Below, piece by piece: positions 1-11,300 of a stretch of 64,000 nucleotides of DNA. A program made the translations under genes and the position numbers. Source of the stretch: Bombyx mori. Its lineage: Eukaryota; Arthropoda; Insecta; Lepidoptera; Bombycidae. The stretch spans positions 1,146,501 through 1,210,500 of the forward strand of contig NC_085125.1 of assembly GCF_030269925.1 (NCBI RefSeq), written 5' to 3'. Positions within the stretch are counted from its first letter, which is position 1; each line of letters starts with the position of its first letter. A model generated the notes under the pieces. That model saw nothing but the letters and a program-made list of their open reading frames with translations. It did not search any database and was not told the origin of the DNA.

Positions 1-211
1 TTCTTCATCATTACGAAGTAGTTTTAGAAACATTTCTGTTTGCGATGTTGAGGTTAAGATACAAATAAGACAAAATTAATTCTTGTTCGAAGTACCGAGC
101 TGTCTGCAACGGAGTAACAAACTTTATACACAGAGAAACAGCGACGACAGTGATGTTGGCGTAGAAGACATTTTAAAGTAATGGAGGTAAACCCACTCTC
201 CATAATATTTT

Positions 212-418
212 TCTATACTAATATTATAAAGAGGAAAGATTTGTTTGTTTGTTTGTTTCGAATAGGCTCCGAAACTACTGGACCGATTTGAAAAATTATT
301 TTTCCATTAGAAGCCGACATTGTCCCTGATGAACATAGGCTACTTTTTTTAATTTTTTTTTTTTTTTGTTTCATGTGTGTTTTAATGTTTCCGAAGCGAA
401 GCGAGGGCGGGTCGCTAG
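212..418 (+). mobile_element. Non-autonomous Helitron-like element
   Basis: Begins TCTATACTAATATTATAAAG and ends in CTAG followed by T, after a GC-rich palindromic stretch (CCGAAGCGAAGCGAGGG). These are the 5'-TC, 3'-CTRR and subterminal hairpin marks of Helitrons. A near-identical copy lies at 24351-24559. It has no coding capacity. Confidence 0.65.
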
Positions 419-839
419 TATTATATATTTTAGTTCACAGTTTATTTTCTGCAATAGCAAAAATAGGGACTGAATCCACGAGCTGAGAGTTATAAAACTG
501 ACACTAACCACACAGAAGGCCTTGTATTTTAATGGCGAGGGTCGTTACTCTCAATTCATATCCACATTAACTTGCAGGCGGCCAGTAAATTTCAATAATC
601 CCATAGCTCTCATCGTAAATCTGCGATCCGGGAATATATTTCAAAACGATTGGCTGATCCATCAGCAAAAATATCACGCGTATTTTTATGAATATGAATT
701 AATTACCAATGACAATCTCTATTTTATTCGTGCGTTCGAGATATAAAGATTATGAGAGTAACATTGGCTCATTGGAGCCCATTCGAAATGCTCTCAGGTA
801 AAAGGTTTTTTTCTTTTCCCGTCCTAAGCTGGTAGCGTT

Positions 840-1010
840 GAAAGGCTATGCCAGCGTAACCTAACAAGGTGAGCTCACAGGGTTCAAACCTGACGACGTT
901 GCTAAGACTAACCCTGGCAAGAGCAGTGCTTCGCAGAATCTACCACTGGATCGGAAGCGCGACCCACTGAGAAGATCCGCCGAGAAACTTAGTGGGCGGT
1001 AAAAGGTGAT
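840..1010 (+). repeat. LINE 3'-UTR-like interspersed repeat
   Basis: Contains the block CAGTGCTTCGCAGAATCTAC followed by a GAGAAGATCC motif. The same block recurs at 7520-7665, 37960-38045 and 45410-45525. It resembles a non-LTR retrotransposon 3' region, but the family was not identified. Confidence 0.45.
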
Positions 1011-1575
1011 ATACTGCCATTAAACATATTTTTTAAGGTCTCAGTTGCAATCGAATATTGGTGACCCTTAGCATAATAGCTTTCAATAGCTTTCAAGAGG
1101 TAAGACAGTACAAACACGCAATGAGCTGCTACTACTCAATGTAAGATATATTTATGGAGATTGAGTGACAGTGTTTATATCTAGAGAATATCCTAAATAG
1201 AAATAACTTCTTACTAATACAGTATTGTTACACTTTGGTTGAGCTCATGGTTCACCTGGTCGTGTATACCACCACCCATCTTGAAACGAGTCCTAGACTG
1301 AGTTGTATTATATAACCGCTGGTTTCAAATTGGATGCAAGAATGCTAAGCGTCAAAAATAGGTAATATAAAATTATGTCAGCCCATTGAATACATAGCCA
1401 ATGAATACAGAATCTATTTCGATGCAGTATTACCGCATATTACAATCCTAGCTCGATACAAGTCACTGTACGTAATATTGTCGTAATACAGAGCGTTGCT
1501 TGTTAGCCAAATTGAGCACTTGTATGGCATTGCCTAGAGATTTGAACGCATGCTGTCAAAGTTTTATCTATACTA

Positions 1576-1825
1576 TCTATACTAATATATAAATCTACAG
1601 TGATTTTTACGAATGTTCCGTTATAACTACTGAACCATGCATCCGATTGACTTGAAACTTGCTATCCATGTAGAAAATACATGGACTTATCAGATAGGCT
1701 AATATTTATATGAGTATTAGACTCCTTACACCAGTTGCGGGGGCGTTAATAATGAGAATCTTTGTGGGGGTGAGAAATAATGATGTTAATTTTAAATGCC
1801 CAGCGAAGCAGCCGGGTACAGCTAG
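1576..1825 (+). mobile_element. Helitron-like element, second family
   Basis: Starts TCTATACTAATATATAAATC and ends CCGGGTACAGCTAG. Reverse-strand relatives sit at 6597-6845 and 27756-28005. Short and non-coding. Confidence 0.6.
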
Positions 1826-2034
1826 AAGATTTATAATTTTGGTACTATAGCGTTGTAATTACAGTAAAAAAATCGATTAATTTTCTATGTAACTGAAATT
1901 TATCTTGTTTTTTTTTAAGAACGAGTTGCTGCATCGCGATTTCAAAATGTCTACTGTCAGGTAAGAGATCATTAGATTCACCAAGTTCCGAAGGAAAGAT
2001 GGAATTGTGATAAATCGAAACATTCCGACTCTAC

Positions 2035-2155
2035 GACTTCCGCTTTGCGGCAGCGGCTTGGCTCTGCCCCTGCCATTGCTGAAGTCCATGGGCGACGGTA
2101 ACCACTCACCATCAGGTGGGCCGTATGCACGTCTGCCTACAAGGGCAATAAAAAA
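2035..2155 (+). repeat. 3' end of a jockey-type LINE (BMC1-like)
   Basis: Matches the 3'-terminal block found many times here: GGCAGCGGCTTGGCTCTGCC, then a CACTCACCATCAGGTGGGCC block and an AATAAAA-type tail. Only the tail end of the element is present, as expected from 5' truncation during target-primed reverse transcription. Confidence 0.55.
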
Positions 2156-2159
2156 AATC

Positions 2160-2964
2160 TCTAGATCTGATGAGGTGAATGAAGGTGGTGCGGTGAAGGT
2201 GAGGTGAAGGATTCCATTGCTCACAGGGATACCAAACGCCATAGTCATTGACAGTGTAAATGCCACTACCCAACTCGAAACGTGAGCTCAGTTTCAAGTC
2301 TCAGTTCTATAGCTGGCCCACTCTTCAAGCCCAAAATGCATTACTGCTTAGCGGCAAAAATGGGCTTATAAGGAAACTGAAAAAGCACTGCAATTGATTT
2401 CAATCTCAAAACAAATCATAAAAAGATAAAATTGAAAATAAATGATGTTTAAAATGTACACTTTGTTACGAACAAAATTGTTTAGCAGAATGTAAACAAA
2501 GCTCTTTATCATAATAAAACAATAAAACTTAGTAGACATTTTAACATATAAAGTTCTATCCACGAACCTATCTTTGCTTATCAGCACTTGAAGTAAAACA
2601 AATTCAAGCAACAACCGTTCTTAAGTTTAAGCTTTTAAAAAAGATTTTCTCGTGAACTTAATGAGAATACGTAGCGCTATGCCATTTTATGCGTTAAATC
2701 TCAGTGATAGAGCTCAGTTTTGTTGTTGATAGTTTCCAGTATCGTGTTCCAAGCCCATACGCGATAAGGTCTAAGGAAATCCAGTGCATTGGCCCATAGC
2801 ACGTAACTTGAGAATGTAAAACAAATTATAGTTACATTTGAATTTCTCAAAGCACATCTGTGTTGCGATAACGGGTTTACAAAGAACACTTTAAGGCTAT
2901 CGTATAATTACTGGTATTATATAAAATTCTTCCAACTGATACCATTGCGATCGAAAGGATAAGT
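2160..2964. other. No gene seen
   Basis: AT-rich sequence without a credible exon, RNA gene or recognisable repeat. The short ORFs on both strands show no codon bias or known motif. Confidence 0.5.
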
Positions 2965-3290
2965 TTTTTTAGGATTGAAGGATTACTGGTGGCCCGGAGG
3001 CCTTTACAGTTTCATCAGGACAGGTCAGCGAGTAATGGCTCAGCCAGGAGGGGTGGGATTTGCCAACAGCTGCCCGAGCGCCTTCGAAGGAGGCCTTACA
3101 ACTCAAGAGCAATTGTTTCGCGAATGAATCTACTACCGGATCGGAATCGCGACCCGCTGAGAAGATCCGGCGAGAAACTCAGCGGGCTGATGCATGGGTT
3201 GGGTTGTACGTTGGACTCCTTGCCGAGTTCCACGACTATGGTTACCGGGGTCCCTAAACCTGCTCCTAGTAGAAAAACTGAAGGCGTCTA
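2965..3290 (+). repeat. Interspersed repeat of about 330 bp (LINE-like)
   Basis: Runs from the GGTGGCCCGGAGGCC block to the ACCTGCTCCTAGT block. The reverse complement of the same unit is at 13125-13440. GC-rich compared with its flanks. Probably a fragment of a longer retrotransposon; overlapping ORFs in several frames are by-products of the GC content. Confidence 0.45.
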
Positions 3291-3299
3291 ATCCAAAGG

Positions 3300-4440
3300 T
3301 TATTGTATATGATGGCGAAAGGATAAGTGATACATAAGTTTGCAGTAGAAATGGACAAAATGGCGGGATGTAACACATATCCAATCGGGCAGTCCCATCA
3401 CCAGCGATGACGTCTTTTTTAAACTTGTTTAAGCTTGATTTTTCAATCTTCATCAATGAAAACTGTCGTTAATGTTTCCGATGCGTATTTTCTAGAAAAA
3501 AACTTTTACCTACCCGGGAGAGGCCTAGCTAACTAGGTCACGGACGCATTTCCAACATCAAAACAACTGACTAACGAAAAATAAACGTTTATGGGGTTTT
3601 TACTGACACACAAAAAGACATTGACTCGAATCAAACATCGGGCATAGGAAACATTTCGTATTTGTTATGGAGACATTAAATATTGATTTCGTTCAGCGTA
3701 TATACCATTTGATATAATTTGGGAACCATTGTGCGGGATTCTGTTTGATTGAACAATACATAATGCTATATCTGATTGGAAGCGAACATTATTTTTTTTG
3801 AAAATAACAAAATCGTGGTATTTTTTTAACATATTAAATAGAGTATTACAATAAAAATAGAACCAAAAGGCGAAATGTCTAAAGTTTGGAACTAAATCCG
3901 TATACTTGGCGTTTAATGATGAAAATAATTATTTTACTAACGAATATGAACTTTGAAACATATGCTTATAATTTATTTGAGCAAAAATTGAAATGTGACT
4001 TAAAAGTTTGAAAAACAAAAAAAACAAATCAAAATCGATCCACAAATGACGCAGAAAGTTTGTGGACAAACATTAAAAAAAAATCTACAGTCCAATACAG
4101 GACCTCCAAATTTTTGAAGTCGGCTAAAATATTAGTTCATTTATATTTTGATGACACTCACAACCCGAGGGGGGTTGCTAAGGAGAATCACAATAGCATT
4201 GTCCCTTCCCTGAGCACTGCAACGTAATTACGTGACGACTGGTTGTTGTTCGCTTGGGCATAATTAACGGGGTGTTGAATAATTATTAAACCTGGATATT
4301 ACAATATCACGTGGCGGTGTTCGTAAATGAAATTAATGCTTGAACGATGATTTGGGACGATAGTGAAATATTGTATGAGAGAAAATTCTGGACGACAAAT
4401 ACGACCTGATAATGAGAAGGACATAGCGTGATGTACTCGT
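3300..4440. other. No gene seen
   Basis: AT-rich non-coding sequence. I found no splice-consistent exon, RNA gene or repeat in it. Confidence 0.5.
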
Positions 4441-4780
4441 ATGCGGCCACCTTTGAGATATGAGTTCTAAGGTCTCTGTATAGTTACAACGGCTGCCCCA
4501 CCCTTCAGACCGACACGCATTAGTGCTTCACGGCAGAAATAGGCAGGGTGGCGGTACCTACCCGTACGGACTCACAATAGATCCTACCACTTCGGCAAAT
4601 TATAATTTTGAAAGTTAGATTTTTATTGCACGATGTTATTCCTTCACCGTGGAAGTCAATCGTGAACATTTGTTAAGTACGTATTTTATTAGAAAAATTG
4701 GTACCCGCCTGTGGGATTCGAAAACCGTTGCATCGCTAGATACGAATGCATAGGACGTCTTATCCTTTAGGCCACGCGAC
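4441..4780 (-). mobile_element. Bm1 SINE, minus strand, 3'-truncated
   Basis: On the minus strand it carries the Bm1 tRNA-like head (GGCCTAAAGGATAAGACGTC type, with a GGTTTTCGAATCCC B-box), then the body up to the GGTGG block. The poly(A) end is missing. Comparison copy: the full-length element at 53673-54106. Confidence 0.75.
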
Positions 4781-4951
4781 TTCAATATGTGTACATAGAC
4801 ATCTTAATGTAAAATGATAATCCTTTAAATGTTGTCATTTTAGTGAGATGACTGTTATTTGACCTATGACAACGACAAAACCCTAAATCAAGCAAACCCC
4901 CAGATCTCAAGATATTGTTGTTTGGCCGTCTTTAGCACTTAATTTGTTTTT

Positions 4952-5175
4952 GGAACGAAGTTCCTTATGGGACGATGCGGAGGAGTACCCTTACCGGGAA
5001 AAAACATCCGTAACGTAATATTGTTATTAGTAATGCACGCGGTATACGACTTAACTTGGTAATAACGTACAAAAAATAACATATTTTTTTATCATTCATC
5101 GACCACGATCTCAGAATGTAATATTATTATAATAAGGAACTTCGTTTCTATCCGGTGTCCCACGACACCACACAT
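4952..5175. mobile_element. MITE-like element with GGAACGAAGTTCC ends
   Basis: Left end GGAACGAAGTTCCTTAT; right end ATAAGGAACTTCGTTTC near 5132-5148, followed by a conserved GTGTCCCACGACACCACACA block. Related copies are at 16264-16600 and 30957-31345. No coding capacity and superfamily unknown. Confidence 0.45.
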
Positions 5176-5179
5176 TTTT

Positions 5180-6590
5180 TTTTTTTTAATAAAACGGATA
5201 CCGTAAAATATTCTAAGCGTCGAAAATACGTAAAATGAAACTAATAAAAGCGAGACTGAACCGTAAAAGTAATTATAATCAATATAAGAAATTAAGAAAT
5301 CTATATCTCTATCTGTATCTATCTCTATCTATATCAATGTCATTTTACTGAGCCAGTGTTTATGGTTGGTAGACCGACAGTCCAAATATTTTTGTTCACA
5401 TCTTGTATATATGTAAACATACCACGAATGTCGTTAGCGCAATTCAGGTCAAATATCGCTTATACTATGACTGCCATTACAATCAAACCAACATGAATAA
5501 CTTTATCTTAGAGCGATATCACATTGATTGGCTTGTTCAAAATGAAACACACGAATGAATAAATAAATAACTAGCATCAAATTACGCATAGTCATCCAAC
5601 TCCAAATTAGGATTCCCTGTACAGTGGGTACCAGAGAATGACATATATTTACATACATGTGTTTAAGTCTATACGTATATAAAGAAAAACCTTTTCTATT
5701 TAAAACTCTTTGAAGAAAAATCGTTTTTTTAAAAGTGAAGTCTGTCATTCAGTAAAAATAGAATTCAGTTTTGTATAGTTTATTAATACTGTTTACTGTT
5801 TTATTTTTAATAGTAATTTTGAAAGAGGTTTTAAATGTTGTTATCTTATTATATCACAGAAAACACAATTAAGTATTTTATTCTTTATTCATTCTGAAAT
5901 ACTTAATATCACTATACATGTTAAGATGTAGACACCTAGACAAAGAGCAAACAAACCTGTTTATCACATAAATGCTTCCCCGTTGTGTGGACTCAAACCC
6001 ACGACCCTCGGCGCAACTACTCCGCCGCCGAGTTAGTCAATCAGCCCACTTCAGATGTAACCAAAGTATTTAGTTAATTAGTTTAAATGAGTCATTTCAT
6101 CCATATCATAAAGTTTTCTATGAAACAACTTTCTTTGACAACTTCTTAAATTCGAGAAATAAAGAGCTTTAGCTTAAGAAATTACCGGAACAATATAAAG
6201 CTATATAAATTTAAAAAAATCTTAGTAAAAGTAAAAACGAAAAAACTTTATTATTTAAAGCTTTATTCAAAATTATTGGGGATTCAAGTTAAAAGAGGAA
6301 GGTTTTATTATTTAAGTTGAATAAGTAGATGAGCTAACTACAGAACTTATCTAAGTATTTGCCTACCCACAGCTTTCAGAATAAGCGTCGAAGCACATTC
6401 TCCAACTTAGAATCTAATCTTAAGGTCTCATTTGCATTCGTAAATCGAGTTCTATCGAATCCGAAGTGATAATCCAAGCCGGTAAGATTCTGGGTAATGC
6501 AGCACAATGCGAGATTTAGGGGAAATGAATGAGTACTACATAATATGTTAGGTTAATATGTGTAAGTTAGTACCAAAGAGATGATTATAT
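5180..6590. other. No gene; possible SINE remnant near 5965-6060
   Basis: AT-rich sequence with no supported exon. Around 5965-6060 the minus strand contains a tRNA-like stretch with a B-box-like GGGTTTGAGTCC and a GC-rich stem, probably a decayed tRNA-derived SINE head. It does not fold into a complete tRNA by eye. Confidence 0.35.
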
Positions 6591-6596
6591 ATGAGA

Positions 6597-6845
6597 CTAG
6601 CTGTACCCGTCCGCTTCGCTGAGCATTTAAAATGAACATTATTATTTCTCACCCCCACAAAGATTCTCAACATAACACCCCCGTAACTGGTGTAGGGAGT
6701 CCAAAACCCATATAAATATTAGCCTATCCATTAAGTACATGTATTTCCTACATGGATACCAAGTTTCAAGTCAATCGGATGCATGGTTCAGTAGTTATAA
6801 TGGAGCATCCGTAAAAACTACTGTAGATTTATATATTAGTATAGA
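6597..6845 (-). mobile_element. Helitron-like element, minus strand
   Basis: The minus strand starts TCTATACTAATATATAAATC and ends with GCTAG at 6597-6600. Same family as 1576-1825 and 27756-28005. Confidence 0.6.
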
Positions 6846-6989
6846 TTAGTGTAAGCATGAAAGGGTAAATGTAAAAAAATCAGTAAATGTGAACAATTTT
6901 TTTTTGGTATTAGCATTTCACAGGTAGTGATGAGTCAGCGCGTCCTATTTGTTATGATATACGGAGCCAAAATGTGGACTTCATGGTTG

Positions 6990-7300
6990 GGCAGGTCCAC
7001 AAGCTTAAGGTCACTCAGCTAGATATGGATAGGGTTTTGCTTGGAGCTTCTCTGATGGATCTAGTCCGGAACGAGGTAATCCGATAGAGAACCAAAGTTA
7101 TCGACTTAACACAACGGAATATGAGACAGAGACCCGATAGCGGTTGGGGTAAATGTATTCTTGAGTGGAGACCGCGAATTGCCAAACGTAGGACGCCCTC
7201 AGTCTTGGTAGAGTGATGATCTATGCTGGCAAGAGTTGGATGATTGAAGCTGAGAGTCGTGCTCAAGCGTGCAATTGGAGAGGCCTGTGATCAGGACTGC
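6990..7300 (+). pseudogene. Relic of an RTE-type LINE ORF C-terminus
   Basis: In the plus frame the fragment reads (V/L)TQLDMDRVLLGASLMDL, a stop, then TKVIDLTQR and WRPRIAKRR. This is the recognisable C-terminal end of RTE-like LINE proteins; compare the better preserved fragment at 32862-33185. In-frame stops show it is dead. Confidence 0.5.
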
Positions 7301-7519
7301 TGTAGGTTGACGATGATAATGAGGGGTGTAGGAATTAGAGCACTACACTAGAGAATCGCGTATTTTTGAAGAACAGGCGTCATAAAGAACCATCCCATCT
7401 CGCCAGTTGATAGTGCATCACATTTATCAACGGCAAAGATAATGACCGCAATTCAGTCTCAAGTCTTAGTTTTTTTCCTACCTATGCTGGCTATTTAGAG
7501 GCTGTTTAAGCTTCTCCTT

Positions 7520-7665
7520 GTCGTGTAGGTGAGCTCACGGGGCTCAATCCGGGAGTGTTGCTAACACTGGCCCTAGCAAGAACCGTGCTTCGCAGAATCT
7601 ACCACTGGATCGGAAACGGGACCTACTAAGAAGATCCGGCAAGAAACTCAGTGGGCTGATCACGT
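7520..7665 (+). repeat. LINE 3'-UTR-like interspersed repeat
   Basis: Same GTGCTTCGCAGAATCTACCA / GAGAAGATCCGGC block as 840-1010. A fragment without coding capacity. Confidence 0.45.
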
Positions 7666-7669
7666 CTTA

Positions 7670-8316
7670 GGTTGGCAAAGGCCAAGGCAAGGCATAATAT
7701 ATCAGACATTTACTGATTATGCTAAGAGCAAACTATCAAACATAATTTTTCTTAGGTTAGTTTCAAGAATAATCCTTCAACTTATGACTTATACCGCAGA
7801 GAAAACTTTAGAAAACTTTTCGGTGGATCAACCTAACTTGTTGCTTTGAAGTTGTTAAGAAATGCCGACATTCCTACTGTTTTAGGGTTAACGAACTTTT
7901 GAACCTCTCCCCCTCCCCACCTACTTCTCTAAGGAGGGAATATCTTACATAATTTTCTATTCACTCTATGTAGCCTTTGTAATGGTAATAGTTGTGATAG
8001 AACTTCGTCTCCCTGGTTAAGTTATTAAGCTTTGAAAACTTGAGAGTTTTGAGCTTTTATTAGTTTACACGAAAAGCTGAAAGGGAATTAAGGATGTAGT
8101 GTTGATCGCCTTTTTATACCTTTTTAAGGACATATCAATTACGGACGGATCTTTTAGTTAGAGCGCGCTGAGGAACCCACTAACAGATTCTGCAAAGGCA
8201 AAAAAAAAGTGAACTGTGGACTTTGTGAGTCCAAAGGCCTGACGAGGAATATAAGGAATATCCGGATAAAACAAAGCTATCCAAGGGTCTTAAAAAATCG
8301 TTTCTAAAACTATATT
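7670..8316. other. No gene seen
   Basis: AT-rich flank to the left of the complete retrotransposon. I saw no exon, RNA gene or repeat. Confidence 0.5.
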
Positions 8317-8328
8317 ATCTAAGATTCA
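8317..8328. repeat. Target-site duplication, left copy
   Basis: ATCTAAGATTCA is repeated exactly at 12168-12179. The two copies flank the non-LTR element and define its ends. Confidence 0.8.
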
Positions 8329-11300
8329 TTGGTTGGCAACATTGCCCGCGTAAACATCGCTCGTACATAAATTAGCTTTTAAAAATTGTAAACCTGTGAT
8401 TTTGTAAATATAATCACTAAAATTCATTGTACCTGTCCTAAATATACAGTACAAGTGTTTTCGGTGACAGAAGATAAATATAAGGGTGTTTCGTAAGAAA
8501 GAAACGTTTCGTCAACCTTACGTACAAATCAGCTGATTAACAGCTGTGTGTTGTTTACGTTACAACTAGTGAAGTGAAGTGTTTACGATATCAATGCGGC
8601 AGAAGAATCTGAACTTGGCAGCAATTTGGGTGTTTTGTAGCTATCAAGTGTCCCCGTAAATCACACATCCATCTTCCTAATAACGGGGTGGCTTGTGTGC
8701 AGCATTACATTTGACTACAAGATACCGTCGATCAAGAAAAAAATATTATTGTCAAAGGAATACTTTACTAAGAAATATCAATATCATAGGAACATTCACT
8801 TCATGTGCAAGCAATACGCCTGGTCTAGCGGTGTGAACTATGAAATCAAGTACGCAGTGCAGGAGTTACCACGTTCGAGCCCATGGTTTATATCGTCTAA
8901 ATGTCGTTTTCTATTTTTGTATTTTTTTTATTGTTTTTTCTTTATTTAAAGAATAATTAAGTCAATATTGATGTAAAATTTTACAAAATTAGTTTAAATT
9001 TTATTTTTTTAATTTGCAAAATTGATTTTATTGACATGATTTTTAGTTATTTTGGATTATTATTGTTATCATTCAAATATATTTTATTGGTATTGTTTTT
9101 AATTTGACATATTTAAATGGAATTGTTATAGCTTTATTACTATTATCATTTTCTAATTTTACTTTTCTACAATAGTTATTAACTTAGTTAGCTACATGTT
9201 AAAGATTTTATAATATGTTTAAAATAATATGTCTCACTCACAACCGCTACCGCCAAATCCGAATACTTTTCCTGCTGGTCTTACTCAATGTGACGAATGT
9301 TTACGGTATTTTAAAGGTAATAGGGGTCTAAAAATTCATACAGGTAGAATCCACAAAGCTGAGTCAGTTCCAAATACCCTATGTCCTGGTTCATCGAGGG
9401 ATAATAGGGTTTCCGTGGTCCCGTTATGGAAGAAACTGAGCCTTTATAAAAACAATTCGCCGGTTGTTAAACGAGTTCCTCGTGGAGCCAGGGTTATGGT
9501 GGCCGAGGAACTTAAAAAAAACATTGATCAAGTTTTGCATGACAATAATGTCACAAGTTGGGAGGATCTTTTATCATTTGCATATAGAATTTTGCATGTA
9601 GATAAACAGAGCAATAACTCCCATTCACTTACTAAAAAAATTAAGGATAATTGTAAGAATAATTCCAATAAGACTTTGTTGGACGATGGGGTAAATTATG
9701 ACAAGCAACAGCGTCCATTTAATAAAGTTGCAAAAATTGAGGGGAAAGTAAGTGATGGAGATTTAAAGGGTGCCTCACAACTATTATTTTCATCAGATTC
9801 TCTAGCTCCGAATAATGCCGACACTCTTCTGGCGTTGAAGTCGAAACATCCTGCACCTTTAACACCTGTTAGTGTGCCGCCACCACAGTCTTCCACAACT
9901 TTGCCTCGTGTGTCTCTTGATGACGTTCTCACCACAATTACATCTTTTAAAAACGGTTCAGCAGCCGGACTGGATGGTCTATCCCCGCAGCATTTCAAGG
10001 ATTTAATCAATGTTTCTGCTGGTGATGTCGGGCGGTCTTTACTTAAAAGTATAGTCTCGCTTGTTAATTTAATGCTGGCGGGAAGTGTACCTGAAAGTAT
10101 CGCTGATATTTTGTATGGAGCGAATTTGTGTGCTTTGATGAAGAGAGATGGCGGTATTAGGCCTATCGCTGTTGGCGGTACACTGCGCCGCATTGTATCC
10201 AGGCTTTGCTGCAAAGAGGTTCTGCCGATATTGAGTGGGATGTTCCGGCCGATACAGTTGGGCGTCGGTACAAAGGGCGGCTGTGAAGCTGCGGTACATG
10301 CGGCTCGCACCTTTCTTAAGGGGGGTGGTGCCGAAGTATTGGTGAAGGTGGATTTAAAAAATGCATTTAATTGTATCGATAGGAATGCTTTTCTCAAAGA
10401 AGTGAAGGAACACATACCATCTATCTACCCTTACCTTTATCAATGCTATGGTAATCCATCTAAGCTGGTTTATAAGGAGAACCTTGTGGAATCAGCGACG
10501 GGTTGTCAACAAGGTGATCCACTCGGTCCGGCGATTTTTAGTTTGGGGATACATCCAGTTTTGAGGGAGCTGAAGTCCAGCCTAAATTTATGGTATCTGG
10601 ATGACGGAACATTGGGAGGGGACATTTCCACGGTCTTAAGGGATTTAGAATATCTAAAATCTGCTTTGGCCAGTTTGGGTTTAGAGCTCAATTTTGCTAA
10701 GTGTGAGCTTTTTATCAATGCCTCTTGTTGTTCCGTACCAGTTTCTGACGTTTTTGCAAAGTTTAATACAGCAGCGCCCAACATAAAAATTGTTGATGAG
10801 AATTCTCTGATGTTGCTGGGTGCTCCCATTTTGGATGGATCGATCGACGCGTATATTGATGAGCAGATTGATAAATTTTCTCAGTGTTCCAACAATTTAT
10901 TTGAAATTAACTCTCATATGGCTTTGTTCATCATAAGACACTGTCTATTCGTACCTAAATTTACATATGTGTTAAGATGTTCTTTCTTATGGAAACATAA
11001 TAATAAACTTAATTCTTTGGATGAAATGATAAAAGGTGTTCTGTGCAAAATAATTAATTGTAATTTGGGTGACCTCTCTTGGGAGCAATGTGTCCTGCCG
11101 GTACGTTTTGGTGGTATCGGCGTACGTAAAGCATCAGCTGTTGCATTGCCGGCCTTTCTTGCTTCTGCACACGCCTCCTGTCTCATAGTCGGTAATGTTC
11201 TCAACCCTTGTATGGGTTCCGTAGAGATTGTGGGTGTGTCGGAGGCTGGATCGGCCTGGCAGTCTTTGTGTCAGGCGGATTTTCCTACTTTACCGCATTT

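Noticed and set aside
8695..8949. ORF1-like reading frame upstream of the retrotransposon ORF
   Set aside because: No ATG and no zinc knuckle or coiled coil, ending in a T-rich run. Treated as 5' UTR.
9696..10829. Antisense ORFs of 239 and 107 codons
   Set aside because: They lie opposite the RT ORF and have no motifs.
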